64,000 nt of DNA from Trachythela sp. YZ-2020 (Eukaryota > Cnidaria > Anthozoa > Malacalcyonacea > Clavulariidae), in the NCBI GenBank assembly GCA_016169945.1, contig JADLSH010000204.1:388984-452983 (forward strand), written 5' to 3'. Below, piece after piece: positions 44,101-55,000 of the stretch (position 1 is its first letter; every line of letters begins with the position of its first letter). The notes below the pieces were generated by a model. It saw only the letters and a program-made list of their open reading frames with translations. It searched no databases and had not been told where the DNA came from. The translations under genes were made by a program, and so were the position numbers.

Positions 44101-44576
44101 AAGCACCCGTTTGAATTCCGTTTATTATGACAGTTTGTTTTAGGAGACTCTGCGATACTGGTTTTAGACATTGAAGATAAACTTTCTTCGTTATCCATAC
44201 ATTCAGCGTGGTCAGAAGTATAAATATAAAGCGCTCCAAACACCGAAAATACGTGCGGAAACTTGCACCACCAATTGCCGCGATGTGACTTCGTACGACG
44301 GCCAAAAACGTCGAGGAAACTATAGTTACCTCCAAAATTATAACTTTTATTTTCTCTTATTTCGGCCACGAAAATTGTTGGCGTTTTAAATAGCATTTGA
44401 ACATTTCGTGTTATAAAAAATTTGACATATTTGTTTGTCGAAAAACATTTTCTTGCAAAAGTCGCCATGTTTATATTTTGGTCTTTAAATCCCGCGAGGA
44501 TCACGCGGCTATTTTAAATTTCCCGCCATCTATACGGCTTACGCTACCATCGGGGATTAAACCCTAGGGAGCCACC
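41143..44576. mobile_element. 3.4-kb Kolobok-like DNA transposon, TTAA target site
   Basis: The 18-bp inverted ends GGTGGCTCCCTAGGGTTT are flanked on both sides by TTAA (41139-41142 and 44577-44580). It encodes a transposase-like protein on the minus strand. A TTAA duplication plus this transposase type points to the Kolobok superfamily rather than piggyBac. The stretch 41143-41800 is the non-coding 3' part, and 44199-44576 is the 5' part. Confidence 0.75.
41805..44198 (-). pseudogene. Kolobok-like (Mutator-like fold) transposase gene, frameshifted
   Basis: Exon 1 is 44198-43959, starting MDNEESLSSMSKTS. It changes frame near 44120. Exon 2 is 43823-43727 (SRIVDLGHFKKCFENCSNCH), and exon 3 runs from 43562 to the stop at 41805. 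The splice borders are AG/GT with phase 1 at the second junction. Exon 3 has a zinc-binding ISCPFCGHFN, then VPCSFDMGWQKRGKGHNSLT and SMYTGDDDSTTEAHIRQKVG with candidate catalytic Asp residues, then an apparent one-base frameshift near 42690, then IVPHAFGDHTECNISWCGY and VVNKIAPCSNSQRNETLNSV. The end reads NFLVFDTETNTT, like the first motif of a DEDD 3'-5' exonuclease, and stops 29 residues later. Such transposases move elements with TTAA targets. The two frame breaks make activity unlikely. Confidence 0.65.
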
Positions 44577-45177
44577 TTAAGTGTAAGCCCTTCAAAACGT
44601 CGCGTAAACTTTCATTTTTAAGAAAAAATCAGCTTTTTGCACGCTTAATTTACGCCATTCATGCTTGTCTAGACAATATGCAAATTAGGTAAAGGCGTAA
44701 ATTAAGCATGCAAAAGCTGATTTGTTTTTAAAAATGAAAGTTTGCACGACGTTTTGAAGGGCTTACACTTAAGCAAATTTTCTGAAATTTTGAACAGCAA
44801 TGCAACACCCAACACATTTTCCACCCACTAATTCAAAATAACTTTTAAGCATTCAAATTTCGTGCGCAAGCTATTTTTGATCTGTTGGACAAGACACCCC
44901 CCCTGGGTTTCGAAAAATGTAACTTTCAGAATTTTTTAGTTTATTCTACATTATAAATACCCAAAAAATATATATTAATAAAAAACTTCGTACCTGGAGC
45001 TGCTTCGCGAAGTTGAGAGCAATTTCAATTTTGTTCAGTTTTTTTTTATACACCCTGTATAGTTAGTCTATTTATATGATATAAAGTCAAGAATTAAAAT
45101 TTCCTCGAAAACTCTTGCGTGTTTTGCACTTAACATGTCATGTTAAGTAAGGTTAAATTACCTTTGCCCTTTTTAGT

Positions 45178-48109
45178 GCAAAGTTTTTAACTTTGCAGTA
45201 TTGTGATGAGGGGCGAAAATTCACACGAGCGATACATAGATACATACATAGATACATCATAGTGTAAACTTTCCGGGGGGTGTTTGCGAAGATTCTCTAT
45301 TAATACCGTATCTGTTAAAGTTGTTAAACTTTGGGGTTGAAACTTTTTTAAGCACTTTCAAGTTATCTTATAGCTCAATTCGGTTGTATTCATGCAGTGT
45401 TTAATTAGATTTACGAAGACCATTTGGGTTGTGGTATTAAACGTCTACATCATAACAAACGTTTTATATATAATATTGGGTTCTAACTCCCCCGGTAGCT
45501 ATGAACACGTGCGTTCAAGTCCACTGATCTAATAATATCACGGAACGAAAATACGAAATTTCGAAATATTTACCGCACAATGGTGGCAGCAGGGAGTAGT
45601 CCAGGACCTGTATATGAGTTTGTATGCATTTCATTTAGGACAGATAATCTCAACTGTTTTAGGGCAAGTTGACCATGACGGTCAACATGGTAACGCTGCC
45701 CGAACCCCAATCCGGGACGAAACATCCGAAACGGACCACACCCAAAAACGACGCTTTCGCCATGGTGCTATCTACCAAACCATAAAAGCTTTGGCTATTC
45801 TGAGGTGCTTATATGGTTCAGAGATAGTGCTTTTAGGGGGGTCATTGGTAAGTGTGAAATGCCTAGCACTGATATTTCACAAGAAAATGACTATACAATA
45901 CTCATGGTCAAACGTCAATTTGTGGCTTACAACTTCAGGTAAACAGCAGTGGACCTACATTACCTTTTTTCCTAAATCTTTTTGATAGAAACATAATTGG
46001 TACTTATTTAAGTATATTACCACTGTTTTGGTGTAAAATAGTAAATATTTTGTGACCGAAATAATAATTTGAAATGTACCTACCTCCTGCAAATGGACGT
46101 ATTTGGCCAAATTCGCCACTTTACTCCGCTGTTTATCACCGATACTCGTTGAAATCCTTCCAAATATGTAAGTCAGTTCAGACATAATGGTATCAAGCAC
46201 ATTTTAAACAAGTTTTAACTAGGTTTCAAGTAGATCCTAGTTGTTTAACCATCGACAAGGTAAAACCTCAACTTTGTCCAAATTCGGCGCCATTGTGTCA
46301 TCCCGTGTCGGTTGTCAACAATTCGGCCTCGTTATTCTTACATCCAAGCCATTTCGATTACACTAGTAACAAATTTAACCCTTTGTTATGGGTATGAAGA
46401 TAAAAATATGAATAAAAGATACGAAATGCAGCATTTTACCTCCCTGTAAAATGTTGCTTACGAGTCTTTCAAAACATTCCTTACAAATCTCACGTGGGCA
46501 AAGTGACAGGACGTGACAGGGGGGGTGATGTACTTAATTAACTTTAGTTGAATATAGACTAAAAACTGAACTATTAGTGAAAGCTAACTCTAAAATACAT
46601 CCTAAACTATACTGTTATTTACGGAATACTACTTTTTTAAACTAATAACATATTTTTTCTACATTTTTTGTCCAAATATATTATATAAAGTTCATATTTA
46701 ACGTCAAATATAAACTGCAACTCTGACTTGTTATTTTTAGAATAATATTATATTAATGAAAATAACTACAGGTATATATTATCAAACATTTATATTATTG
46801 GTTAGTAGTGTTGAACTTTTCCTGTTTATACTTTTACAAAACTGAGGAGAGAAATGTAGAAAAAATATTTTATTAGTTTAAAAAAGTAGTATTCAGTAAA
46901 TAACAGTATAGTTTAGGGTATTTTAGAGTTAGCTTTCACTAATAGTTCAGTTTTTAGTCTATATTCAACTAAAGTTAATTAAGTCAGCTTGGGTTCCTTG
47001 TTGTCACACGCAGCCTTCTTCTATCTTCGTGAAAAAATCACCCCCCCCCTGTCACGTCCTGTCACTTTGCCACGTGAGATTTGTACGGAATGTTTTGAAA
47101 GACTCGTAAGCAACATTTTACAGGGAGGTAAAATGCTGCATTTCGTATCTTTTATTCATATTTTTATCTTCATACCCATAATAAAGGGTTAAATTTGTTA
47201 CTAGTGTAATCGAAATGGCTTGGATGGAAGAATAACGAGGCCGAATTGTTGACAACCGACACGGGATGACACAATGGCGCCGAATTTGGACAAAGTTGAG
47301 GTTTTACCTTGTCGATGGTTAAACAGCTAGGATCTACTTGAAACCTAGTTAAAACTTGTTTAAAATGTGCTTGATACCATTATGTCTGAACTGACTTACA
47401 TATTTGGAAGGATTTCAACGAGTATCGGTGATAAACAGCGGAGTAAAGTGGCGAATTTGGACAAATACGTCCATTTGCAGGAGGTAGGTACATTTCAAAT
47501 TATTATTTCGGTCACAAAATATTAACTATTTTACACCAAAACAGTGGTAATATACTTAAATAAGTACCAATTATGTTTCTATCAAAAAGATTTAGGAAAA
47601 AAGGTAATGTAGGTCCACTGCTGTTTACCTGAAGTTGTAAGCCACAAATTGACGTTTGACCATGAGTATTGTATAGTCATTTTCTTGTGAAATATCAGTG
47701 CTAGGCATTTCACACTTACCAATGACCCCCCTAAAAGCACTATCTCTGAACCATATAAGCACCTCAGAATAGCCAAAGCTTTTATGGTTTGGTAGATAGT
47801 ACCATGGCGAAAGCGTCGTTTTTGGGTGTGGTCCGTTTCGGACGTTTCGTCCCGGATTGGGGTTCGGGCAGCGTTACCATGTTGACCGTCATGGTCAACT
47901 TGCCCTAAAACAGTTGAGATTATCTGTCCTAAAAGAAATGCATACAAACTCATATACAGGTCCTAGACTAGAGTGGGAATGTGATGGAAATACGATCAAA
48001 TTTATAAATAAACGTTTTCATTTTGGCCTTTTGGATTAGTAGTGCGTTTTGTCATTTATATATTCAATAGACAATACTGAATGGGTCGAATATTCATTAT
48101 TGCAATATT
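45178..48109. mobile_element. AGTGCAAAG-family element, copy 3, interrupted
   Basis: The left part, 45178 to about 45596, matches copies 1 and 2. The match resumes at about 47970 (GAGTGGGAATGTGATGGAAA) and ends near 48109 inside the family's body, so the right third is missing. The interruption is the long-inverted-repeat element at 45597-47969. Confidence 0.65.
45597..47969. mobile_element. 2.37-kb long-inverted-repeat element
   Basis: The ends are TAGTCCAGGACCTG and CAGGTCCTAGACTA. The arms, 45597 to about 46672 and about 46853-47969, are near-perfect reverse complements around a 180-bp AT-rich spacer. Comparison with uninterrupted family copies (GGGAGTGGG) gives a 3-base duplication GAG, or GAGT with one mismatch. 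Each arm has the same 123-codon open frame (45614-45985 plus, 47953-47582 minus) starting MSLYAFHLGQ or MSLYAFLLGQ, with no recognisable domain. No transposase was identified. Confidence 0.7.
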
Positions 48110-50122
48110 TTTTTCTTGTATTCATTTGCCGATTTGATATAAATATTGACTAATATTGACTATAAATAACTGCCGTGCGGACTGCCTGCATGTATTCCGT
48201 AGAGTACGTAGACGGTAGTAAATATTTATAATGTTAAACAAACAAACATTAAACAGGGCTGAACAAGGAATCTCAAACCAGCTTCAACAACATAATACCA
48301 AAATAATACCTCGTATAAGTAGTAATTATTTGATGCAAAAATATATTCAGTAATTCAATATGAGGCCAGCCAAAATGTTTTCTTCACGCTGTCGCTGAGC
48401 CTGATTTTTACTTATACATTCTTATACATCCAATAACATTGAAATCCCTGAATTAGGCAAATAATTAATAAAATAAGCTTCGACGCTAAAATTCTCACAA
48501 CTATACATTCTGCACAGATTCCGGTAGTAAGATTCCAGGTTTATGTTAAAGTGTTGCATCAGCCATTGTTTATATTAATGCGCAGCTAAGCAATTCTTGG
48601 TTTCACTTTACAAATATTTTATCAAGTGTAATATTTGTGTCTTATATATTCACTTTTTTGTCGAGAAGATGGACATTTTTTCTGTGAGATTGACGACAAT
48701 CCCTTCACTCGTCAGGGAGGTGATGGAGCTTTATTTAAAGTGCTTATGAACGCAAAATGGGTTTTTACTGATTCGGATAGAACATACAAAGTTAGTTAAT
48801 AAGTTCTAGATTAGTTTTTGGCTTAGACTTTTAGTTTCGGAGATATAAAGGCTCAAAGTCGCTATTTTGGAAAAAAAGTAGCGTCTTCCGGGGGACTGGG
48901 TCCCAGGAACGTGTGTATTTAATTTTACTATAAAAACAATTACATTTGGATAGATCATCTTGAAAAGTCGGCTGTTTCTTGAGGAAAAAAAACACATTTT
49001 TGAACTCAAACACATTTTTGACTGTGTAAAGTAACCCTTCTAGTGGTTTGCATCGTCAATCGTGGAATATAGACGAAGGAATGGATTTAAATGCGATTTC
49101 AAAGTCGATCATGGAGACGACCATGACACTTGATGACAGTAACTTATGTCTATAAATTCTGGGACATAGATGCCTCTTCTGGCGAACCAATTGCTTATAA
49201 AATTCTTTCGAAAGAAGAAATAAATGAACGAATGCAAGGGTTAAAAGTTTGTTGGAATGGAACTTAAACTTTTTACTGCATTTTATAGTCTTCATGCCTT
49301 CATGGACATGGGAATCACTGAATCAGTTGCATTTCATTTCTAAACCTGCTTTAAAGTTGGTTCTCACTTTAGCAAGCAAGCTTGTTTCCCTACAAATTTT
49401 ACATTCAAATTTGCCCAATATTTGGACATTTTCAAGAATAATAACTGGTTAACTGCAACTGGCCAACCCACAATCTAATGAAATTGGCCCCCATGTATAT
49501 TCTCACAGAACCTTTCATAGAAAGATTGGTTGACAGATTGTCATCTTTGTCCATGTAACTGAAAGATGATCAATACATGGATATCATAAACTGGATATAT
49601 AGATATATATATATGGAATTATTGTGACAACACTAAACATTAATTGCCACATAAATAGGCTTAGAATAATATTCATCTTTTGAGAATGTTTTTGTGGGGG
49701 AAACATATCTAATTTAATAAGCCATAAGGCCAGTATGTGATCTGTAAAACTTCATACTTTCTATTACAGTAGCTTTGCCTGTGTGGGCAGAGCAAACATG
49801 CTTCAACTTTCACATTAGATGTCTGGTGTGAGAGTGATGTTTGCTTTACTCACAGTGTACACACATCCAACTTTCTTGGCATGCCCACATAGCTGATTTA
49901 AGTGACTCGGAAAGGTGCTTCTCTGTGCAGGTAAAACGACTTCCTCCCCATGGAGGAAAATGGATGTTGACCCCCTCCCCTACCAGATGTCCTTGCACAT
50001 TTTAGAAGTGGAATCTCTCCTTCCAGATGGGTAAAGTTCCTCCATAGTGGGAGTATGGTTCTTTTCTAGGTAACCCATTACCCAAAAAGCAGCTAAAGTT
50101 TAGCTGATCCAATCAAGCACAG

Positions 50123-50186
50123 TTAACCCATTAATTGGCAGTACTCTACCACTGATGAGTAAAATTTGCCAATTAATGGGTTAAGC
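50123..50186. repeat. Short inverted repeat with TTAACCCATTAA ends
   Basis: GTTAACCCATTAATTGGCA is mirrored by TGCCAATTAATGGGTTAA. The interior GATGAGTAAAAT resembles a block in the arms of the 19.6-24.3 kb element (GACGAGTAAAATCGTC at 21185-21200), so both may be relics of one MITE family. Confidence 0.5.
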
Positions 50187-50847
50187 CAATCCAATCAAGG
50201 GGCTGAGCTATTAAAAGTGAACTTGCCCCCAAGAGACTTGAGAATCACACTGCAACATATATTGATAAAGATGTTTAATAAATATTAAAATTAAAAATGT
50301 TAATTCATCTTTCACTGATGGTTCCAGTTTACTTCACTGATAATCTAGATGAAATCACAAACAAATAGATTAATGGGCTATACAATCTTGAAGTGTATCT
50401 CTCTATTTAGGGAATTTTCTCTTAGCCTCCCTAAGGTTCTTCAACATAGGTGGCTTAGGGACCAAGGGCTAACCGCAGAAATCCACTAGTGGGACAGTGC
50501 AGCACTTGGTGATCAACTTTGTGCCAAATACATGTATCAATTAAACATATAGCATCAGTATCTCACTGTCATATAAAACATTTGACATTGACCACATGTG
50601 TAGGATAATACAAGACACTGAAAGTCCACATATAAAGTAGGTTGAAGTCTAAAAGTAGAATGGCCTATTAATTTATATTAGTTAAATACCATAAAGGCAT
50701 TAAAGTTGTGATAATTTCCACATTTCTTCAATGACATTGTATACTAAGCAAATAATATGCACATTTAGGTGACATGATTCAACGTTAAATATCCAAAGTT
50801 CATACGCGCGAATAGACATCATTGCATTTGTTAAAATCACAGCTTAC

Positions 50848-50999
50848 CTGTATTTTGATTCCTGTCCTATGTTGGGACAACTGGGTACATTTGTCTTTGT
50901 TTATAGGTCGATAACTATGGCCTGTATTTGCCACCAAATGTCTCAGATCGATGAGTTTCGGTGTCCTCTTTTCTATCGGTTTAAAGCCGCAATAGGTGA
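50848..50999 (-). other. Possible coding exon (low confidence)
   Basis: On the minus strand, one frame is open for about 50 codons, reading KRTPKLIDLRHLVANTGHSY then RPINKDKCTQLSQHRTGIKI, and ends at a good donor (CAG|GTAAGC at 50848/50847). No start codon or clear acceptor was found. The composition looks protein-like, but I do not recognise the family. It could be an exon of an unknown gene or a transposon relic. Confidence 0.25.
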
Positions 51000-51265
51000 T
51001 TTATCATCCAAAAAAGGTGTCAGATAGCTAGATATATTACTGTTGGTACTTTCTGTGTAAGATCACGCACAAACGAAACATCGTTTAGACAAAATATGCA
51101 AAAAAAACACAAGATATCGATATCTTCGCCATATATTTCTTAGTTGTTTATCAAAGTTGGGTTCCTGGGATCCACAATCCTGGACATAACTTGTTAATAA
51201 AATTCCAAGGTGCATCTGTCAGAGTATAAATTGTACTATAATTTCTGTATTTGACCTTTGATATC

Positions 51266-51352
51266 CCCCCTTCCCCCTAGACAATGTTGTTATGTTGCGT
51301 TTTAAGTCTGGGGATAATAATAGCAACATTGGTAGGGGGAGAGGGGGGCGAA
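51266..51352. repeat. C-run/G-run hairpin (unit 1 example)
   Basis: CCCCCCTTCCCCCTAGACAA then TGTTG pairs with CAACATTGGTAGGGGGAGAG then GGGGG, around a loop of about 35 bases. The same structure recurs in every unit, with variable run lengths. Confidence 0.7.
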
Positions 51353-51971
51353 AGGCTAATGAAGTTTGTCGAATGTGTGTTCCGGAAAATTTAAGCAATT
51401 TTATCAACTGTTATGTCCACGATTGTCTGTGATACATTGCAGTTTTCGAAGTGACACGCAATCAGTTACCGATAATCGTAAAGGCCCATTTTGCACATTT
51501 GTTTAAGGACAGACCACTAAGCTTTCAAATGATGCTAACTTTTAAGTTTTTTGAACCATTTTTAATGTTTAAGCAAAGGCAATGCTGATAAAGACTATAT
51601 ATGTGAATTGGACAAAATATTGCTCACGAGCGTCTTTAGTGCAAGTACATGCGTATGCAGTACATAAACCTAAAGGTTTAAAATAATTTGTAAGAAATGT
51701 ATCAGGAGAATTTAATATCTGTGTTTTGCCGTTAATTGGGATCCTTTGTAAATATAAAGTGGACATAAATCGCATTTTGGGGCGAATAAGACCTACTGGT
51801 ATCCAGTGGCGCCGAACGGTTAACCACGGTTAACCATAAGCAATAATGAGAAATTTGGACTTTGTGGCGATAAATGTGGCTGCATTTTAGCATATTGTGC
51901 TGTTTCTAAACATAGTGTTAACCATCGAAAAGAATCAAGTGTTCACAACAATGAATTGTTCAAAACTACGA

Positions 51972-52057
51972 CGGTTAACCACGGTTAACCACTCTAGTTT
52001 AAATATACTAAAGACTCAATTATATATACAAAATAGTGGTTAACCGTGGTTAACCGT
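51972..52057. repeat. GGTTAACC double-motif hairpin (unit 1 example)
   Basis: CGGTTAACCACGGTTAACCA (51972 on) pairs with TGGTTAACCGTGGTTAACCG (to 52057) over 22 bases, with a loop of about 42 AT-rich bases. Equivalent hairpins lie in the other units, for example near 53630-53715 (one arm shortened), 55280-55365, 56935-57020 and 58590-58675. Extra tandem GGTTAACC pairs lie at 51817-51836 and 52191-52210. Confidence 0.85.
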
Positions 52058-55000
52058 TGGAATACGCCAATGGTAACAGTAATTGCTCCTAAAACGTTTC
52101 TTAAGGGTTCCTTTATATCTAATAAAAGAATCAAGTCCCAAAAGGTATAAATTTATAGCATTGCTTTAAATATAATTAAGATTTAGCAATGGTTAACCGT
52201 GCGGTTAACCGTCGAGTTATTATCCATTGAGTCTCAATCAAGTGCGCATCATATTACATTCGACTTTTGCTACGGATATATGTTCGCACACACTCATATA
52301 ACCTAAGTTATTCAATTTATAATGCACTAGTACATAGCAAGTTCTGTTTTATATCCTATAAATGCTTTTAAACTCTCATATATGCTTATTATAGACACTG
52401 TATATAACGGTATAAACTAAGACATGGTGATTTCGACCAAGATTTAACAGGCCTATAATGCAAATTACTTCAGTTTCCCGTCAGCAATGTAGGTAAAAAT
52501 GGCTAAAATTGACTTTAAATTAGAGTGGCTTACACTGCAAGATGATAATAGCCAAATAAGGACAGATCATACATTCTATGTACGATATTGGCAATAGTTA
52601 CCCTGCACGCTCATTACCTTGACAGTAGAATTGTTACGCGCGCTATTAATTGCAACAGTCAATTTCGCGTATTATATGTTTATGCAACACTTAAGAAATA
52701 AATAATCGCACAATCTATTTTAAATCTTTAAAACACGGTCTGTTTTATAACAATCTAATGCGTAGCAGAGTAATTCAGACGTTAAATCGTCAATATAACC
52801 CAACATATTCTCGCTATTTCAAGGTCCGTTCTCAGACAATCCTGGACATAACTTGTTAATAAAATTCCAAGGTGCATCTGTCAGAGTATAAATTGTACTA
52901 TAATTTCTGTATTTGACCTTTGATATCCCCCCTTCCCCCTAGACAATGTTGTTATGTTGCGTTTTAAGTCTGGGGATAATAATAGCAACATTGGTAGGGG
53001 GAGAGGGGGGCGAAAGGCTAATGAAGTTAGTCGAATGTGTGTTCCGGAAAATTTAAGCAATTTTATCAACTGTTATGTCCACGATTGTCTGTGATACATT
53101 GCAGTTTTCGAAGTGACACGCAATCAGTTACCGATAATCGTAAAGGCCCATTTTGCACATTTGTTTAAGGACAGACCACTAAGCTTTCAAATGATGCTAA
53201 CTTTTAAGTTTTTTGAACCATTTTTAATGTTTAAGCAAAGGCAATGCTGATAAAGACTATATATGTGAATTGGACAAAATATTGCTCACGAGCGTCTTTA
53301 GTGCAAGTACATGCGTATGCAGTACATAAACCTAAAGGTTTAAAATAATTTGTAAGAAATGTATCAGGAGAATTTAATATCTGTGTTTTGCCGTTAATTG
53401 GGATCCTTTGTAAATATAAAGTGGACATAAATCGCATTTTGGGGCGAATAAGACCTACTGGTATCCAGTGAGGAACGGTTAACCACGGTTAACCATAAGC
53501 AATAATGAGAAATTTGGACTTTGTGGCGATAAATGTGGCTGCATTTTAGCATATTGTGCTGTTTCTAAACATAGTGTTAACCATCGAAAAGAATCAAGTG
53601 TTCACAACAATGAATTGTTCAAAACTACGACGGTTAACCACGGTTAACCACTCTAGTTTAAATATACTAAAGACTCAATTATATATACAAAATAGTGGTT
53701 AACCGTGGTTAATACGCCAATGGTAACAGTAATTGCTCCTAAAACGTTTCTTAAGGGTTCCTTTATATCTAATAAAAGAATCAAGTCCCAAAAGGTATAA
53801 ATTTATAGCATTGCTTTAAATATAATTAAGATTTAGCAATGGTTAACCGTGCGGTTAACCGTCGAGTTATTATCCATTGAGTCTCAATCAAGCGCATCAT
53901 ATTACATTCGACTTTTGCTACGGATATATGTTCGCACACACTCATATAACCTAAGTTATTCGAATTTATAATGCACTAGTACATAGCAAGTTCTGTTTTA
54001 TATCCTATAAATGCTTTTAAACTCTCCTTATATGCTTATTATAGACACTGTATATAACGGTATAAACTAAGACATGGTGATTTCTACCAAGATTTAACAG
54101 GCCTATAATGCAAATTACTTCAGTTTCCCGTCAGCAATGTAGGTAAAAATGGCTAAAATTGACTTTAAATTAGAGTGGCTTACACTGCAAGATGATAATA
54201 GCCAAATAAGGACAGATCATACATTCTATGTACGATATTGGCAATAGTTACCCTGCACGCTCATTACCTTGACAGTAGAATTGTTACGCGCGCTATTAAT
54301 TGCAACAGTCAATTTCGCGTATTATATGTTTATGCAACACTTAAGAAATAAATAATCGCACAATCTATTTTAAATCTTTAAAACACGGTCTGTTTTATAA
54401 CAATCTAATGCGTAGCAGAGTAATTCAGACGTTAAATCGTCAATATAACCCAACATATTCTCGCTATTTCAAGGTCCGTTCTCAGACAATCCTGGACATA
54501 ACTTGTTAATAAAATTCCAAGGTGCATCTGTCAGAGTATAAATTGTACTATAATTTCTGTATTTGACCTTTGATATCCCCCCTTCCCTAGACAATGTTGT
54601 TATGTTGCGTTTTAAGTCTGGGGATAATAATAGCAACATTGGTAGGGGAGAGGGGGCGAAAGGCTAATGAAGTTTGTCGAATGTGTGTTCCGGAAAATTT
54701 AAGCAATTTTATCAACTGTTATGTCCACGATTGTCTGTGATACATTGCAGTTTTCAAGTGACACGCAATCAGTTACCGATAATCGTAAAGGCCCATTTTG
54801 CACATTTGTTTAAGGACAGACCACTAAGCTTTCAAATGATGCTAACTTTTAAGTTTTTTGAACCATTTTTAATGTTTAAGCAAAGGCAATGCTGATAAAG
54901 ACTATATATGTGAATTGGACAAAATATTGCTCACGAGCGTCTTTAGTGCAAGTACATGCGTATGCAGTACATAAACCTAAAGGTTTAAAATAATTTGTAA

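Larger units (their letters stand above)
40972..45060. mobile_element. Palindromic CAGGGTGTATAAA element (TA target), split by a Kolobok-like transposon
   Basis: The ends CAGGGTGTATAAAAAAAAAC and its complement at 45058 are flanked by TATA. Identity between arms continues about 160 bases inward (TGAAATTGCTCTCAACTTCG, AAAATTCTGAAAGTTAC). After removing the insert at 41143-44576, the arms continue (TTAAGTGTAAGCCCTTCAAA) to a centre near 44680, so the host element is about 650 bp and largely palindromic. The TA target and CAGGGTG end suggest a Tc1/mariner-type MITE. Confidence 0.7.
48110..51175. other. Unassigned 3 kb before the satellite
   Basis: No gene I can support. A (TA)n stretch lies near 49597-49615. 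A small inverted repeat TTAACCCATTAATTGGCA ... TTGCCAATTAATGGGTTAA spans 50123-50186. A possible exon on the minus strand is listed separately. A 44-codon open frame at 49131-49265 has no recognisable feature. The array starts abruptly at about 51176. Confidence 0.45.

Noticed and set aside
41143..44576. piggyBac as the class of the TTAA-flanked transposon
   Set aside because: The ends GGTGGCTCCC and the encoded protein (Cys-rich, DMGWQKRGKGHNS block) do not resemble piggyBac. Kolobok fits better.
2444..47969. Idea that the many large palindromes are assembly fold-backs
   Set aside because: Arms differ by independent substitutions, stops and repeat counts, and several have target-site duplications, so they look biological. 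Long-read confirmation would still be useful.
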